A stretch of DNA of 64,000 nucleotides from Bdellovibrionales bacterium (GCA_016713885.1 JADJOF010000013.1:1-64000); one strand, 5' to 3'. Shown: positions 46,453-55,534, counted from the first letter of the stretch. A program made the numbers and translations. The notes: a model not told the origin generated them from the letters alone.

Positions 46453-47486
46453 CAGTTCACTTCAAGGTCGATATAGGTGACTTCGGGAAACTGGTTGCGA
46501 ATTTGAATTTCCAACAGATTGATTTCGCGCCCCATGACTCGAACCATACGTTCAGCGGTTTCGTAGAGGACAGGCGTTGGGTCTTCGCCGTCGCGGATGC
46601 GTTCGGCATCGCGTTCGATCACGTGGCGATCGATGAAAGTGCTTCCGTGAAATTCGATTTCAGCCGCCAGACGCACGCTTCCGGGAGCGAGAACCGCGGT
46701 CTTGATATTGGTCACTCGTTCGATCGCGGGCAGGGACTCGAGATACTCTTTGATCTCGAGTTCGCGCACGGGATCTGTGGCAACGCCCATCAAAATACGG
46801 CCGTTGGCGATTGCAAGAACGACCGCCATGATTCCAAGGAGGAAGCCAATCACAATCGACGCAATAGCGTCGGGAAGTGGGCTTTGCAGATATTTGGATA
46901 GTCCAATGCCGACGAATGCGGTGACGACGCCGAGAACCGCAATCGAATCTTCAAGCAGAACGGCCACGCCGGTGGGGTCGTCACCTTTGCGCACGAATTC
47001 CCAAAACGGCATTTCGCCGCGAGCGGCAGTGACTCCGCGGAAGGCGATAATCAACGTGTAGCCTTCGATGAGAAACGAGATGAGCAAGATGAGCATCGGC
47101 AGTGCGCTGTCGTGCACGGGATCGGTGGGACTTGCTGAGATGAGTTGCGAAATTCCGTGCCAGGTGGTGAAGCCAAAGCCCACAAAGAAGATGCCGACGG
47201 CGCTGACGAGATTCCAAATATATCGGGCGCGGCCTTTGCCGAACGGGAATTCTTTTGTCGGCCGACCGCGGCCGTGGCCGATGCCGACGAGGAGAAGGAC
47301 TTGATTTAAAGTGTCAGCAAGTGAGTGAACACTTTCTGCGAGCATTGACGGGCTGTGATTGAGCATCCAGCCAAGGAACTTGCCGATGGTCACAATTCCG
47401 TTACCGAGAATGGCGAAAATAACCGGACGGATTGAGGCATCATCCCAAATGGTACCGGAAGAACGGCTACGACTGTCAGACTCCAC
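46452..47486 (-). CDS. Cation diffusion facilitator (CDF) metal transporter
   Basis: The 344-residue protein has six predicted transmembrane helices and a cytoplasmic C-terminal domain. The family motifs are SVHSLADTLNQ in the second helix (His and Asp of the metal site) and a matching site near FVRKGDDPTGVAVLLEDSIAVLG in the fifth. It exports divalent cations such as zinc, iron or manganese in exchange for protons. It lacks a His-rich loop. It is likely in an operon with the EamA gene after it. Confidence 0.87.
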   Translation of the reverse strand: MESDSRSRSSGTIWDDASIRPVIFAILGNGIVTIGKFLGWMLNHSPSMLAESVHSLADTLNQVLLLVGIGHGRGRPTKEFPFGKGRARYIWNLVSAVGIFFVGFGFTTWHGISQLISASPTDPVHDSALPMLILLISFLIEGYTLIIAFRGVTAARGEMPFWEFVRKGDDPTGVAVLLEDSIAVLGVVTAFVGIGLSKYLQSPLPDAIASIVIGFLLGIMAVVLAIANGRILMGVATDPVRELEIKEYLESLPAIERVTNIKTAVLAPGSVRLAAEIEFHGSTFIDRHVIERDAERIRDGEDPTPVLYETAERMVRVMGREINLLEIQIRNQFPEVTYIDLEVN

Positions 47487-47568
47487 GTGACGACCTCAAG
47501 ACTCAACTTTCGTACATCGCCGGCCGCTATGGCAATGGCTATAACAACGGCGACTGCGGCGAGATGCG

Positions 47569-47979
47569 TTATTCTGCCTGCAATTTGGCTTTGATATGGG
47601 GAGGAATGGCCATTTTGCCACGAGTCTTCGCATCCATGAAGACGTGGACTGTGCGAACGATCGCGCGCGGCTTTGCCTCACCATTGGCGGTGATCGCGCT
47701 TTCGAGCGAGAAGCCGGAGTCGCGCGTTTCAGTGACAGTCAACGTGATGGAGTAGGTGTGTCCAACTTCGAGCGGAGCAAAGTGCTCAGTTTCTGAGCGA
47801 CGTAGCGGAACGCCGAACTCGGAATTGAGAAACCACTCCTTGTAGCCGATTCCAAGGTGTTGAACGACCCAGCTTTCGTAGGCGTGATGATGGTAACGAA
47901 GCACGTGGCCGAAGAAGCCAATGCCGGCGGGATCTGCTTCGTCAAAGCGCACGGTGAAGGATGAAGAGAAGGGCTGCAT
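47569..47979 (-). CDS. Hotdog-fold acyl-CoA thioesterase (4HBT/YbgC-like)
   Basis: The start is ATG 47979 (MQPFSSSFTVRFDEADPAG). The 136-residue protein has the signature FDEADPAGIGFFGHVLRYHHHAYE, with Asp at the catalytic position of the 4-hydroxybenzoyl-CoA thioesterase group, followed by the central helix and strand (LEVGHTYSITLTV). It hydrolyses acyl-CoA or acyl-ACP thioesters. It is cytoplasmic, with no partner next to it; it is divergent from the polyprenyl synthase gene by about 76 bp. Confidence 0.82.
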   Translation of the reverse strand: MQPFSSSFTVRFDEADPAGIGFFGHVLRYHHHAYESWVVQHLGIGYKEWFLNSEFGVPLRRSETEHFAPLEVGHTYSITLTVTETRDSGFSLESAITANGEAKPRAIVRTVHVFMDAKTRGKMAIPPHIKAKLQAE

Positions 47980-48055
47980 GGCCCCAGAATGAGTGCTCGC
48001 GGCGCAGCCCACAACATTTGACTTGCGCGGAATGCGGTGCAACATCAGACCCTGA

Positions 48056-48999
48056 ATGCAGATCAAGATCTATAGCCCCAGTGACTTTCCTTCTTACCTT
48101 CCGAAGTTGAACGGCCTCTATGATGAGCTGTTCCGCGACGGCAAAGGTTTTCGCAGTCGATTGATCGGTCGATTGGTTCGGCGCTGGGCCTTGAGCCGCG
48201 CGTGATCGATCTTTTGGGGCAGACGATTGAGTTCATTCATAACGCGTCGTTGTTGCATGATGATCTTGTCGATCGTTCGGCACTTCGCCGAGGCAAGCCA
48301 GCGGCATGGACGAAGTACACTCCCGAATATGCGGTCTTGGCTGGCGATTATCTTTTGGCGCGCGTGATGGTGAACCTGTCCGCACACGGCAATATTCGGT
48401 TGATTCAAGAGACCGCGCAGGCGATTTCGGACCTGCTTGAGGGCGAGTGGATTCAGGACTCGTTGGTTCGCGACATGTCGGTGCGTCTGACAGATTTGGA
48501 TCGCGTTCACAATTTGAAGACGGGTTCGCTCTTTAAGTGGTGTTTGAGAGCGCCCTTTATTGCAAAACAGCGTCTTGATGATCGGTTGCTCGGGCGACTT
48601 GAGGAATGTGGCACAATTCTGGGCGTGCTGTTTCAGCGCAGCGACGATCTTTTGGATTTTGACGTGCGCAATGATGAGGGCAAGGCCATTCTTGGTGACT
48701 TGAAGTCGGGATACTTGAATTCGTTTTCGGTTTGGTTGCTTTCGGATTTTCGTGAGAATGACCGCCCTCGTTTTGAACGAGCGATCAAATGCCAGTCACT
48801 TGGAGAGTTTAAGTCGGCAATTGGCGAGCAGCATTTTGAGAGCCGACTGCACGATTTTGATCAAGAGAACCAGCGTTTGATCGATCTGTATCAGCACCGT
48901 CTCCAGGAATTGCAAGCCGACCTCCTGCCAGAAGAAGTGCCCGTCACTCGCGATCTCAAAGAACTGCCGCAGCTTCTCTACTGGCAAAAAAGGAACTGA
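48056..48999 (+). pseudogene. Polyprenyl diphosphate synthase, one frameshift
   Basis: The first frame starts at ATG 48056 (MQIKIYSPSDFPSYLPKL) and runs to RLVRRW; the next frame carries on with GLEPRVIDLLGQTIEFIHNASLLHDDLVDRS. The join is at GGG 48186-48188, where one more G restores the frame. The first Asp-rich motif is DDLVD and the second is RSDDLLDF; GKP and LKTGSLF also match trans-prenyltransferases. The enzyme makes the long prenyl chain for quinones. It overlaps the MenA/UbiA gene by one base, so they act together. The second motif is DDxxD-like in a shortened context. Confidence 0.78.
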
Positions 49000-50120
49000 T
49001 GGTGAGGACCGACCGCTTCGTCACTCTCACTGGAGACGATCCTCGTTTGCGTTTGCACCTGATGGGCAGCGACGGAACACGTGGCGATCGGGTTAGGCCG
49101 GTCTTGGTTTCGTCTTTGAACCCGCACTTGTTTCGAAGCGTCCAGCTGAACGAGTGGACGTTTGAATACGTCGATGTGACGGCCCTGCGTCGTCCGTCTT
49201 TTTTTAAGGTTTGGCTTTTGGCTTTGAGGCCGGAGACCTGGGTGCTTTCTCTGGCACCAATGGTTTCGGTTTTGGGTCTGTTGCTCGGGACATCGACGGC
49301 GCTTTCGGTGGCAGAAGTTGTGAGCGTGATTTCTGGAATCATTGCCCTGCATGCCGCGATCAATCTTTTTGATGATTATCACGACCATATGCGTGGTTGG
49401 GATCGCGTTGCGTCTCACGGTGGCGCGCGTGTGTTGGCGCAAGGCTGGCTGCGCGCAGGTGAAGTGCGAGGCGTGGCGTGGGCGCTCTTTGCGACGGCGT
49501 GTGCGATGGGGCTGCACGTGTTGTCGAAGCGGTCGGCGGGGCCGATGATACTGGTCGCGGTCTGTGCGTTTTTGGCCGGGCTTGAGTTTGCGGTCTCGCG
49601 CTTCGGTCTTAAGTATCGCGGGTATGCTGAAATCGCGGCGTGGTTTATGTTTGGTCTGATGCTGACGGTGGGCTTGAACTGGGCTCTGACGGGAAGTTGG
49701 AGCCTATCGGCGCTGGCCTTGGGCGCACTGTTTGGCTCAGTGGCGCTGCTTGCGATTCATTTGAAAAATTTTGAGAACATTCTGACGGATGGTCAGGCGC
49801 GACTTCTGACCTGGCCGGTACGGGCTGGCTTTGATGCATCGAAGACGTTCACGGTTTTATGCGCCGGGCTTTTGATGTTTAGTTTCGCTCTGGTTTTGGT
49901 TTTTGTTACCCCATGGCCTGAGCGATTGATTGCGCTGGTGGCGCTGGTCAGTGGCATCGGCCCGCTTTTGGGTCGCGTGTCGCGCATTAAGTCACCGGTT
50001 GCAGGAGAGATGCGTGGACTCTATCGCGGAGCACTTCGCTTGGCGTGGTTGCTCTTTGCCGGATTTGTCGTGGGTGACTTGATTCACTTCTGGGGCGACC
50101 AGTTCGTATCGATGTTATGA
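48999..50120 (+). CDS. UbiA/MenA-family prenyltransferase
   Basis: The start ATG 48999 shares a base with the preceding stop (TGATG). The 373-residue protein begins with a soluble part of about 65 residues, then about nine helices. The prenyl-diphosphate site NLFDDYHDHMRGWD (N-x-x-D-D-x-x-D) is in the first membrane loop region. The second loop motif is less clear, near IKSPVAGEMRGLYR. It attaches a polyprenyl chain to an aromatic acceptor (1,4-dihydroxy-2-naphthoate for menaquinone is likely given NAFH-type respiration; demethylmenaquinone or ubiquinone remain possible). The extra N-terminal region is unusual. Confidence 0.82.
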   Translation: MVRTDRFVTLTGDDPRLRLHLMGSDGTRGDRVRPVLVSSLNPHLFRSVQLNEWTFEYVDVTALRRPSFFKVWLLALRPETWVLSLAPMVSVLGLLLGTSTALSVAEVVSVISGIIALHAAINLFDDYHDHMRGWDRVASHGGARVLAQGWLRAGEVRGVAWALFATACAMGLHVLSKRSAGPMILVAVCAFLAGLEFAVSRFGLKYRGYAEIAAWFMFGLMLTVGLNWALTGSWSLSALALGALFGSVALLAIHLKNFENILTDGQARLLTWPVRAGFDASKTFTVLCAGLLMFSFALVLVFVTPWPERLIALVALVSGIGPLLGRVSRIKSPVAGEMRGLYRGALRLAWLLFAGFVVGDLIHFWGDQFVSML

Positions 50121-50842
50121 GCGAGCGTTTTTACGTCGAAAGCGTACCGTTTGCTGAGACTGCTGCGGTGGCACTATTTGACCGCGAGCGTCCGAAGCAG
50201 AATCCTATTTTTGTTGATTTTGAAAGCGCTCAACTGAAGTTTCGTCGCCGCGGTGGTGTTGATGGCGAAATGGTGGTGAAGAGTTTCGGCCTTTCGCCAC
50301 GTGAGCGAGCGGGACGATTGATTGTCGACTGCTCGGCGGGCCTCGGCACAGACGCCTATCTTTTGGCGCTGGCTGGCTATCGGGTTCTTGCGGTTGAGCG
50401 GAATCCGCTGGTCTTTGCTATGCTGCAGGACGGTTGGCGACGAATGTCTGATGCGCGGACCGCGCGCGGTGAGCCCGGACTTGAGTTTCGTGTCGTAGCG
50501 GGCGAGGGCTCTGACGTTTTGCGTGAGCTGTTGGCGGCAGGTGAGCGACCTTACGGCGTTTACTTTGATCCGATGTTTGAGGATGAATCAAAAAAAGGAA
50601 AATCGCTGCCTCGCAAAGAGATGGCGACGTTGCGTGATTTGCTGTTTGGCACCGTGATCGGTGGTCAGAGTCCGGCAGAATTTCTTCGCTATGCCATGGG
50701 TGTGGTCATTGGGCGAGTGGTCGTTAAAAGGCCGACCGGTGCTCCCCCGGTGCTGCTGGAGCCCGGTCCGGTGAACCGCATCGAGGGCAAGGTCGCGGGG
50801 TATGATATTTACCCTTGTCGGGTTGCTCCGCCTCGCCAATGA
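50117..50842 (+). CDS. rsmJ: RsmJ-like 16S rRNA (guanine-N2) methyltransferase
   Basis: The protein has 241 residues. It shows the RsmJ set: PIFVDFESAQLKFRRRGG, LIVDCSAGLGTDAYLLALAGYRVLAVERNPLVFAML (SAM motif), VYFDPMFED (catalytic DPMF, corresponding to N/DPPY) and RVVVKRPTGAPPVL near the C-terminus. RsmJ methylates G1516 of 16S rRNA. The gene overlaps the MenA gene by four bases (ATGA). Confidence 0.86.
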   Translation: MSERFYVESVPFAETAAVALFDRERPKQNPIFVDFESAQLKFRRRGGVDGEMVVKSFGLSPRERAGRLIVDCSAGLGTDAYLLALAGYRVLAVERNPLVFAMLQDGWRRMSDARTARGEPGLEFRVVAGEGSDVLRELLAAGERPYGVYFDPMFEDESKKGKSLPRKEMATLRDLLFGTVIGGQSPAEFLRYAMGVVIGRVVVKRPTGAPPVLLEPGPVNRIEGKVAGYDIYPCRVAPPRQ

Positions 50843-50849
50843 TCTTCAT

Positions 50850-52448
50850 ATGATTATCTTTATTTTGCTGATGGGTGCTCTGTATGCGGCGTTGTTGTAC
50901 TGGCTTTTGCCGGTGGCTCCGCAATCGATGATTTCGGCCGATACGATTAGTCTTGTTTGGGCAAAGACGCCATTTGAGAGCCTTCATCCTGAGCTTATCA
51001 ATTCGCTTTGGCGGAGTGCGGTTTCGGTCTGGCGTTCGCTGAGTGGTGAAACGGATGTCGCGCTTCTCTACCCAACGGTTGCAGCACTTCATGCTTGGTT
51101 TATCGTGGCAAGCCTGATGCTGGTTTTGTGGCGAGTGATGAGGGCAGCGGGAGTTCGCGACAAAGGCTTTGCGCTCTTGCTTGCGGGATGTTTGCTGCCG
51201 GCGTTTCTTTGGTCGTCGGTCGTGCCCACCGGATTTGGTTTTGCGATTGCGGCGATGACGGCGGGGTGGTTTCTGCGTTTTGAACGGCAGCCGTCGGCGA
51301 TTGTCGCGGCTCGTTTTTTTGAAGGCCTCGCAATTGGTATGAGCATCGCTGGTTTAATTCCTGTTCTCTATCGGGCGGTGATGGGTCGTGCTTCGGGCGA
51401 TCGCCGCGCTGCCGACAAGACGCTGATTGCGCTGCTGATTGGCTTTGCATTGGTTGTCGCGCTTTCGGACGGAATTTGGCCGGCGTACTCGGCGATGACG
51501 GGCCTTCTACATGAGGACCGGTTGGGCGCAGGCGTCGTTCTGTTGGGCGGCGGCGGGGAGCTGTGCTTGGCACTGGTTGGTGCAGTCGCTTGGGCACTGA
51601 TGCTCGCGGCGCAGACGGCTTTGATTGAAGGGGGTCGCGCCGTTCTTTCGATGGGCGCTGCTGCGACAGGCGCAATTGTGCTGTTCAGCTTGCTCCTGCA
51701 GTTTGGTTTGTTTGCGACTCGAGCGGAGGCCTGGAAGCTCGCTCACCCTGGATGGAGTTCTATTCTTGCCGATGCCGCCCGCAATTTGGAAGACGGTCAC
51801 GACCAGAAGCTTGAAGCTTACTTGTCAACGCCGACGGAGTGGTCGCTTTCAAAGTATGTCCAAATGCAACGCGGGGAGAAGGCGAAAGTCACTCCAAGAT
51901 TTGCGGCGCTAGACGACGCAGCGGCGCAGAGCTTATTGAAAGAGAAGAAGTCACTGTGGACCGCGCGGCTACCGAGTTTGGATCGCGGTGCGCGCATTGA
52001 GTTTCTTGGTTACGGTATTCTGGTCAGTCCATTGGCTGGTGAGTCGGAGCCGACACAGTTTGGTTTTGGCTTTGCTGGCCTTCGGGGCGTGGTGGTCCGT
52101 TCGAATCTGGAATTGAGCGAAGTGGTTGAGCCGAAGCCGCTGGAGATGGTGGTTTATGAGCGCTACGCGATCATGCACCTGGCGCTCGCACGAAAATATA
52201 AGAAACAAATGCAGCCGAGCGATTGGGAGCGACGTGCTTACCTTGAGCAGTTCGCGGCGCTTCGAAAAGTACCGTGGACGGAGGAGTCGTATCGTGTGGT
52301 CTGCATTGAACACCGTCCTGGCGAAGAGCCCGAAGATTTTTGTTCGACGGTGAAGCCCTATTACGATCGTCGTGGCGTCGTCGCGGCGGCACAGGCGCCC
52401 GTGCCATCGCCAGCTGTCAGCGCATCTCCGCCGCCCAGTGGAAATTAA
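50850..52448 (+). CDS. Large polytopic membrane protein, function unknown
   Basis: The start chosen is ATG 50850 (MIIFILLMGALYAALLYWL), eight bases after the RsmJ stop. The protein has 532 residues with about nine transmembrane segments in the first 300, then a soluble C-terminal part of about 200 residues (YLSTPTEWSLSKYVQMQRG, ALDDAAAQSLLKEKK) with Pro/Ala-rich end (APVPSPAVSASPPPSGN). No conserved motif is recognised, though the layout resembles tail-containing GT-C or O-mannosyl-type membrane proteins. It is at the end of the prenyl/RsmJ run and may be in that operon. Confidence 0.6.
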   Translation: MIIFILLMGALYAALLYWLLPVAPQSMISADTISLVWAKTPFESLHPELINSLWRSAVSVWRSLSGETDVALLYPTVAALHAWFIVASLMLVLWRVMRAAGVRDKGFALLLAGCLLPAFLWSSVVPTGFGFAIAAMTAGWFLRFERQPSAIVAARFFEGLAIGMSIAGLIPVLYRAVMGRASGDRRAADKTLIALLIGFALVVALSDGIWPAYSAMTGLLHEDRLGAGVVLLGGGGELCLALVGAVAWALMLAAQTALIEGGRAVLSMGAAATGAIVLFSLLLQFGLFATRAEAWKLAHPGWSSILADAARNLEDGHDQKLEAYLSTPTEWSLSKYVQMQRGEKAKVTPRFAALDDAAAQSLLKEKKSLWTARLPSLDRGARIEFLGYGILVSPLAGESEPTQFGFGFAGLRGVVVRSNLELSEVVEPKPLEMVVYERYAIMHLALARKYKKQMQPSDWERRAYLEQFAALRKVPWTEESYRVVCIEHRPGEEPEDFCSTVKPYYDRRGVVAAAQAPVPSPAVSASPPPSGN

Positions 52449-53322
52449 ATGAGTCGCGCGGCGAGTATTCGCCATCTCCACCTTTAAAGAGATGTTGAAT
52501 TTCGCGTGGGCAAAGGCCCTGGCCGAGGCCGCCAACAACCGATTCGACAACGAGAACATTGTCGCTCGGATAGGTGTCGACAGATGAGAGAATGAGACTC
52601 ACCTCGTCGGCTGCCTTTCCGCTCTGCCGAATTCGCTTCTTCAATGCTTTGTGAAAGTAGCGCTCTGATTGGCAAGAGAGCAGGCCGAGGATCTGTCCCG
52701 TTCCTGCGGGAGAGAGGGCCGATGTGATAAATGAGAGGTTGTCTCCAAAATAAGAGTTCCAAACGAGTTCGAGATAGCCGCGCTGAGAAAGGAGGTCTGG
52801 CCCCGCACCACCGCGCGAGTGACTGATCACAAGCGTCGCAGAGTCCTGCTGGGTTGAGCGTTTAAGCTGTTCAATCCACTCTTCTGCGAGTCTTACATTT
52901 CGTGGGTCACGCGGGTTGACACTCGTTTGCTGTCCCATCGTCGGATTGACGGAATAAAGACGAATAAAGAGTGGGAGAGTTTCACCTTGGACCGTGGCCG
53001 CCTTTACGAATTCATGAGACTCACGGCCGGATGGTGTAAATCCACAGAACTGTGTCGGATCTATTGTTTTGCATGGGCGTTGGAGACGCGCTTCAAAATA
53101 TTCGCGCCCCTCGGGGCCTGTATCGAATGGATTCACCTCTGAATTTCGATAGCCAAAGAGCACGGCGACGGTGAGCTGTCGAAGGCCGTTGGACTCTGTT
53201 CGTACAGGTTTCTGATACACGTTTTTGCACGAGGTGCGTTCGGCATCGTGCCCGTGCGCTATTGCACTGATACCAATAGCGAACGCGACGGCGATGTTCA
53301 GAATTGAAAACCGATGCGTCAC
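52417..53322 (-). CDS. Secreted protein with hydrolase-like HSRGG motif, coupled to Fic gene
   Basis: The start is GTG 53322, overlapping the Fic stop in GTGA, so translation is coupled. The signal peptide MTHRFSILNIAVAFAIGISAIAHG precedes about 280 mature residues with several Cys (TSCKN, PCKT, FCGF, LSCQ). The segment TLVISHSRGGAGPD resembles a serine-hydrolase nucleophile elbow (G/S-x-S-x-G), preceded by a strand. No family is recognised; downstream Asp and His candidates are DTYPSDN and NFHW. Its 3' end overlaps the membrane protein gene convergently by 32 bp. The pairing with an exported Fic protein makes it a candidate partner or co-effector. Confidence 0.6.
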   Translation of the reverse strand: MTHRFSILNIAVAFAIGISAIAHGHDAERTSCKNVYQKPVRTESNGLRQLTVAVLFGYRNSEVNPFDTGPEGREYFEARLQRPCKTIDPTQFCGFTPSGRESHEFVKAATVQGETLPLFIRLYSVNPTMGQQTSVNPRDPRNVRLAEEWIEQLKRSTQQDSATLVISHSRGGAGPDLLSQRGYLELVWNSYFGDNLSFITSALSPAGTGQILGLLSCQSERYFHKALKKRIRQSGKAADEVSLILSSVDTYPSDNVLVVESVVGGLGQGLCPREIQHLFKGGDGEYSPRDSFNFHWAAEMR

Positions 53323-54515
53323 ATTGCCCCCGGCGCATAGGCATCTGGACGAGGGGGGGACGTAGAGTCATCTGCGTTTTTGAAAAGCGCTTTGGCGAGT
53401 TCGACGGGCGTTAGATAGAAGGCCATGAATGCTGTCGACTGATCGATAGAGCTGAGCGGCACTTGCATTTTGAGCTGCATATACTGAAGCAAAATTCGCG
53501 ATGTGCGACCGTTGCCATCGAGAAACGGATGAGTTGCCAAAAACTCCGTGTAAATTGCGGCCACCTCTGCTGGGGGAGTGCCTGGGTGAATGGCATTGAT
53601 ACGGTCCAATAGCTTTTGCATGTTCGATCGAACCTTGTGTGCTGCCGTATAAGACACGACGATCTGGTCGCCCATGCGCACGCTGGTTTGACTCATGTCG
53701 ATGAGCACGGAGCCGGTCGCTGTGTGAACCAGTCGTGGCGGTGAGCCGCGCAACATCCCTAACGCAAGATCTCCAACAGCGTGGAGAAGAGCACCACGCG
53801 CCACGAGAGCGTGAAGTTCCTCGAGATGTCTGATTGTCAGCGGCTGTTTTCTTTCAAGAAGAGTGATGATGTAGTCTGCCCCGCTTTTAAGACTTTGCTC
53901 GGCGACTTTTGACTGTTCACTCGGGATGCGATTGTTGCCGACGATCGTGCGGGAGGCACCGCGTGTATTGTGTACGATCATTCGCGCTAGATTTTCTCGA
54001 GAGGTGGGGCCATGGCTCGCAAGATGAGATGGGGCGGGGTTGTGGCGTGGAACATACGGAGCGCTAGTCCAATTTGCGTGTTGGGGTTCGGCGATTCCGG
54101 TCCAAACTACGCTTTCATTCTCGATACTGATCTGAAAAAAACGACTGCGCGCGCCGAAGCCGCGCATCTCGACGATTCCGTTTTGAGCTTTTCGGAACAG
54201 CATGAATCCGGGGAGCTCGGGCGAAATATGGTAGCGCTGTCCTTGGCTTAGCGGAGGCCTGTCGGAACTGACATAGCGTCGCCCGATTGTGACCACTTGC
54301 TGCTCGTAGTTTGCGAAATTTTCTGGTGTCACAGGAAGCAGTTCCGATGCTGTGATGACGATGGTTTCAAGGGCGCGATTCTCATTTTGAAAGAGGGCGG
54401 AGCAGGTGCGGTTAGAGGCTTGTGCGGCCTGCGGCGCTGCGGAGATCGCGGCGACCACGATTGCGAGCGCGAACGAACGGGTGAGGGTGATGAGGCTCTG
54501 TGTGGGCCTTTGCAT
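53319..54515 (-). CDS. Exported Fic-domain protein (putative AMP transferase)
   Basis: The start is taken as ATG 54515 (MQRPTQSLIT); ATG 54554 is also in frame. A signal peptide with a hydrophobic core FALAIVVAAISAAP ends at AAQA. The Fic core motif HPFLDGNGRTSR (329-340) is complete, with the catalytic His329, the acidic Asp333 and Arg337/Arg340, so it should transfer AMP or a related nucleotide moiety. Upstream, SRTIVGN (188-194) matches the inhibitory S/T-x-x-x-E-G/N of class II Fic proteins, but the Glu is Val192. If this is the inhibitory helix, the enzyme lacks auto-inhibition. Export with a coupled second secreted protein is unusual for Fic. Confidence 0.82.
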   Translation of the reverse strand: MQRPTQSLITLTRSFALAIVVAAISAAPQAAQASNRTCSALFQNENRALETIVITASELLPVTPENFANYEQQVVTIGRRYVSSDRPPLSQGQRYHISPELPGFMLFRKAQNGIVEMRGFGARSRFFQISIENESVVWTGIAEPQHANWTSAPYVPRHNPAPSHLASHGPTSRENLARMIVHNTRGASRTIVGNNRIPSEQSKVAEQSLKSGADYIITLLERKQPLTIRHLEELHALVARGALLHAVGDLALGMLRGSPPRLVHTATGSVLIDMSQTSVRMGDQIVVSYTAAHKVRSNMQKLLDRINAIHPGTPPAEVAAIYTEFLATHPFLDGNGRTSRILLQYMQLKMQVPLSSIDQSTAFMAFYLTPVELAKALFKNADDSTSPPRPDAYAPGAM

Positions 54516-54610
54516 ATACGTCATATGACTGCAATGCCTATACCTTTTGACCATAGGGCCATGGTGCAGGCATCGCGTTTACGATGTCGACTCCGACAGG
54601 GAGCGCCGGT

Positions 54611-55534
54611 TTAAGGCACTGGCTGTCGAGGAGTTAGACGGAGGAGGTCATAGAGACTGACCAGCGCAGGAGCGGCGGAGCCGCGATCCTGGAATGCAAA
54701 AAACCGCTTGAGGTCGTCGAGGGCGCCGGCGTTATCGCCGAGGCGATGGCGAAGCATCGCGCGGTCGGCAAAAAGGCGAATCAAGCTTGGGCGAAGCGCG
54801 ATCAATTGATCGAGTAGGAGAACTTGCGCACGTAAACCCGCGCTTTCGGGCCAACGCGTGGATGGCTTTTCCAGCGCAGCACGGAGCTCTAGCATCAGGC
54901 GAATCCAAACATCCGATACGCTCAAGCGCTCCAGGGCCGTTTTTCCATGGCACCAGTCGATCCAGTCTGAGGATTCAAGTTTTTGGCCATTCTTCTCTGC
55001 AGAAATATACTCGGCCCGTTCGTCAGGAGCGTCGTTCGATGTATCACTGAAGCGCAGTCGAACGATGTGAGCCGGCGCGTTTTTCACAAACTCGACACTC
55101 AGTTTGGTGTGGCTCTCGCTGGATGTTTTCGAAACCGTCTCGGTGGCCCACGCAAAAAGGATGGTGAGCGCTGAGCCGGCGCCTTCATGTCGACTGAGAA
55201 CTGTGTCGAGAAGACTGCCGTCGGGCTCGCCACTGCCTTTGGGGGCTGGTCGAAAGCCGAGGTCAGTGAAGAACGCCCGAATATGATTGTCGACGGAGAG
55301 CGGCTGAACTCTGGCTTCAAGATCCCATCCTAAAAAGGCGAGACGTTTCTCGAGTGCTTCGCGATCGATGGACGGTGATCCTGGCGAATTTCGGAGAGTA
55401 TTGCGAATGGCGACGGTGAGCCCGATCCACTCCTTCATGAGTGTGGACCAAGGGGCCGAGGCGGCAGCATGATCCCATGCAGCAGCGAGTGTTCCTGAAC
55501 GTCCAGTGAGAAACTTCTCAAACGAGTGCGGCAT
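54611..55534 (-). CDS. SirB1/transglutaminase-like protein with TPR-like tail
   Basis: The protein has 307 residues without a signal peptide. The middle (LLDTVLSRHEGAGSALTILFAWATETV) resembles the SirB1-type N-terminal fold, which in other proteins includes a transglutaminase-like Cys; here Ser is at that position. The C-terminal DRAMLRHRLGDNAGALDDLKRFFAFQDRG is the SirB1 TPR-like end. No catalytic triad is obvious, so a structural or regulatory role is more likely. The start ATG 55534 is the first in frame. Confidence 0.55.
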   Translation of the reverse strand: MPHSFEKFLTGRSGTLAAAWDHAAASAPWSTLMKEWIGLTVAIRNTLRNSPGSPSIDREALEKRLAFLGWDLEARVQPLSVDNHIRAFFTDLGFRPAPKGSGEPDGSLLDTVLSRHEGAGSALTILFAWATETVSKTSSESHTKLSVEFVKNAPAHIVRLRFSDTSNDAPDERAEYISAEKNGQKLESSDWIDWCHGKTALERLSVSDVWIRLMLELRAALEKPSTRWPESAGLRAQVLLLDQLIALRPSLIRLFADRAMLRHRLGDNAGALDDLKRFFAFQDRGSAAPALVSLYDLLRLTPRQPVP

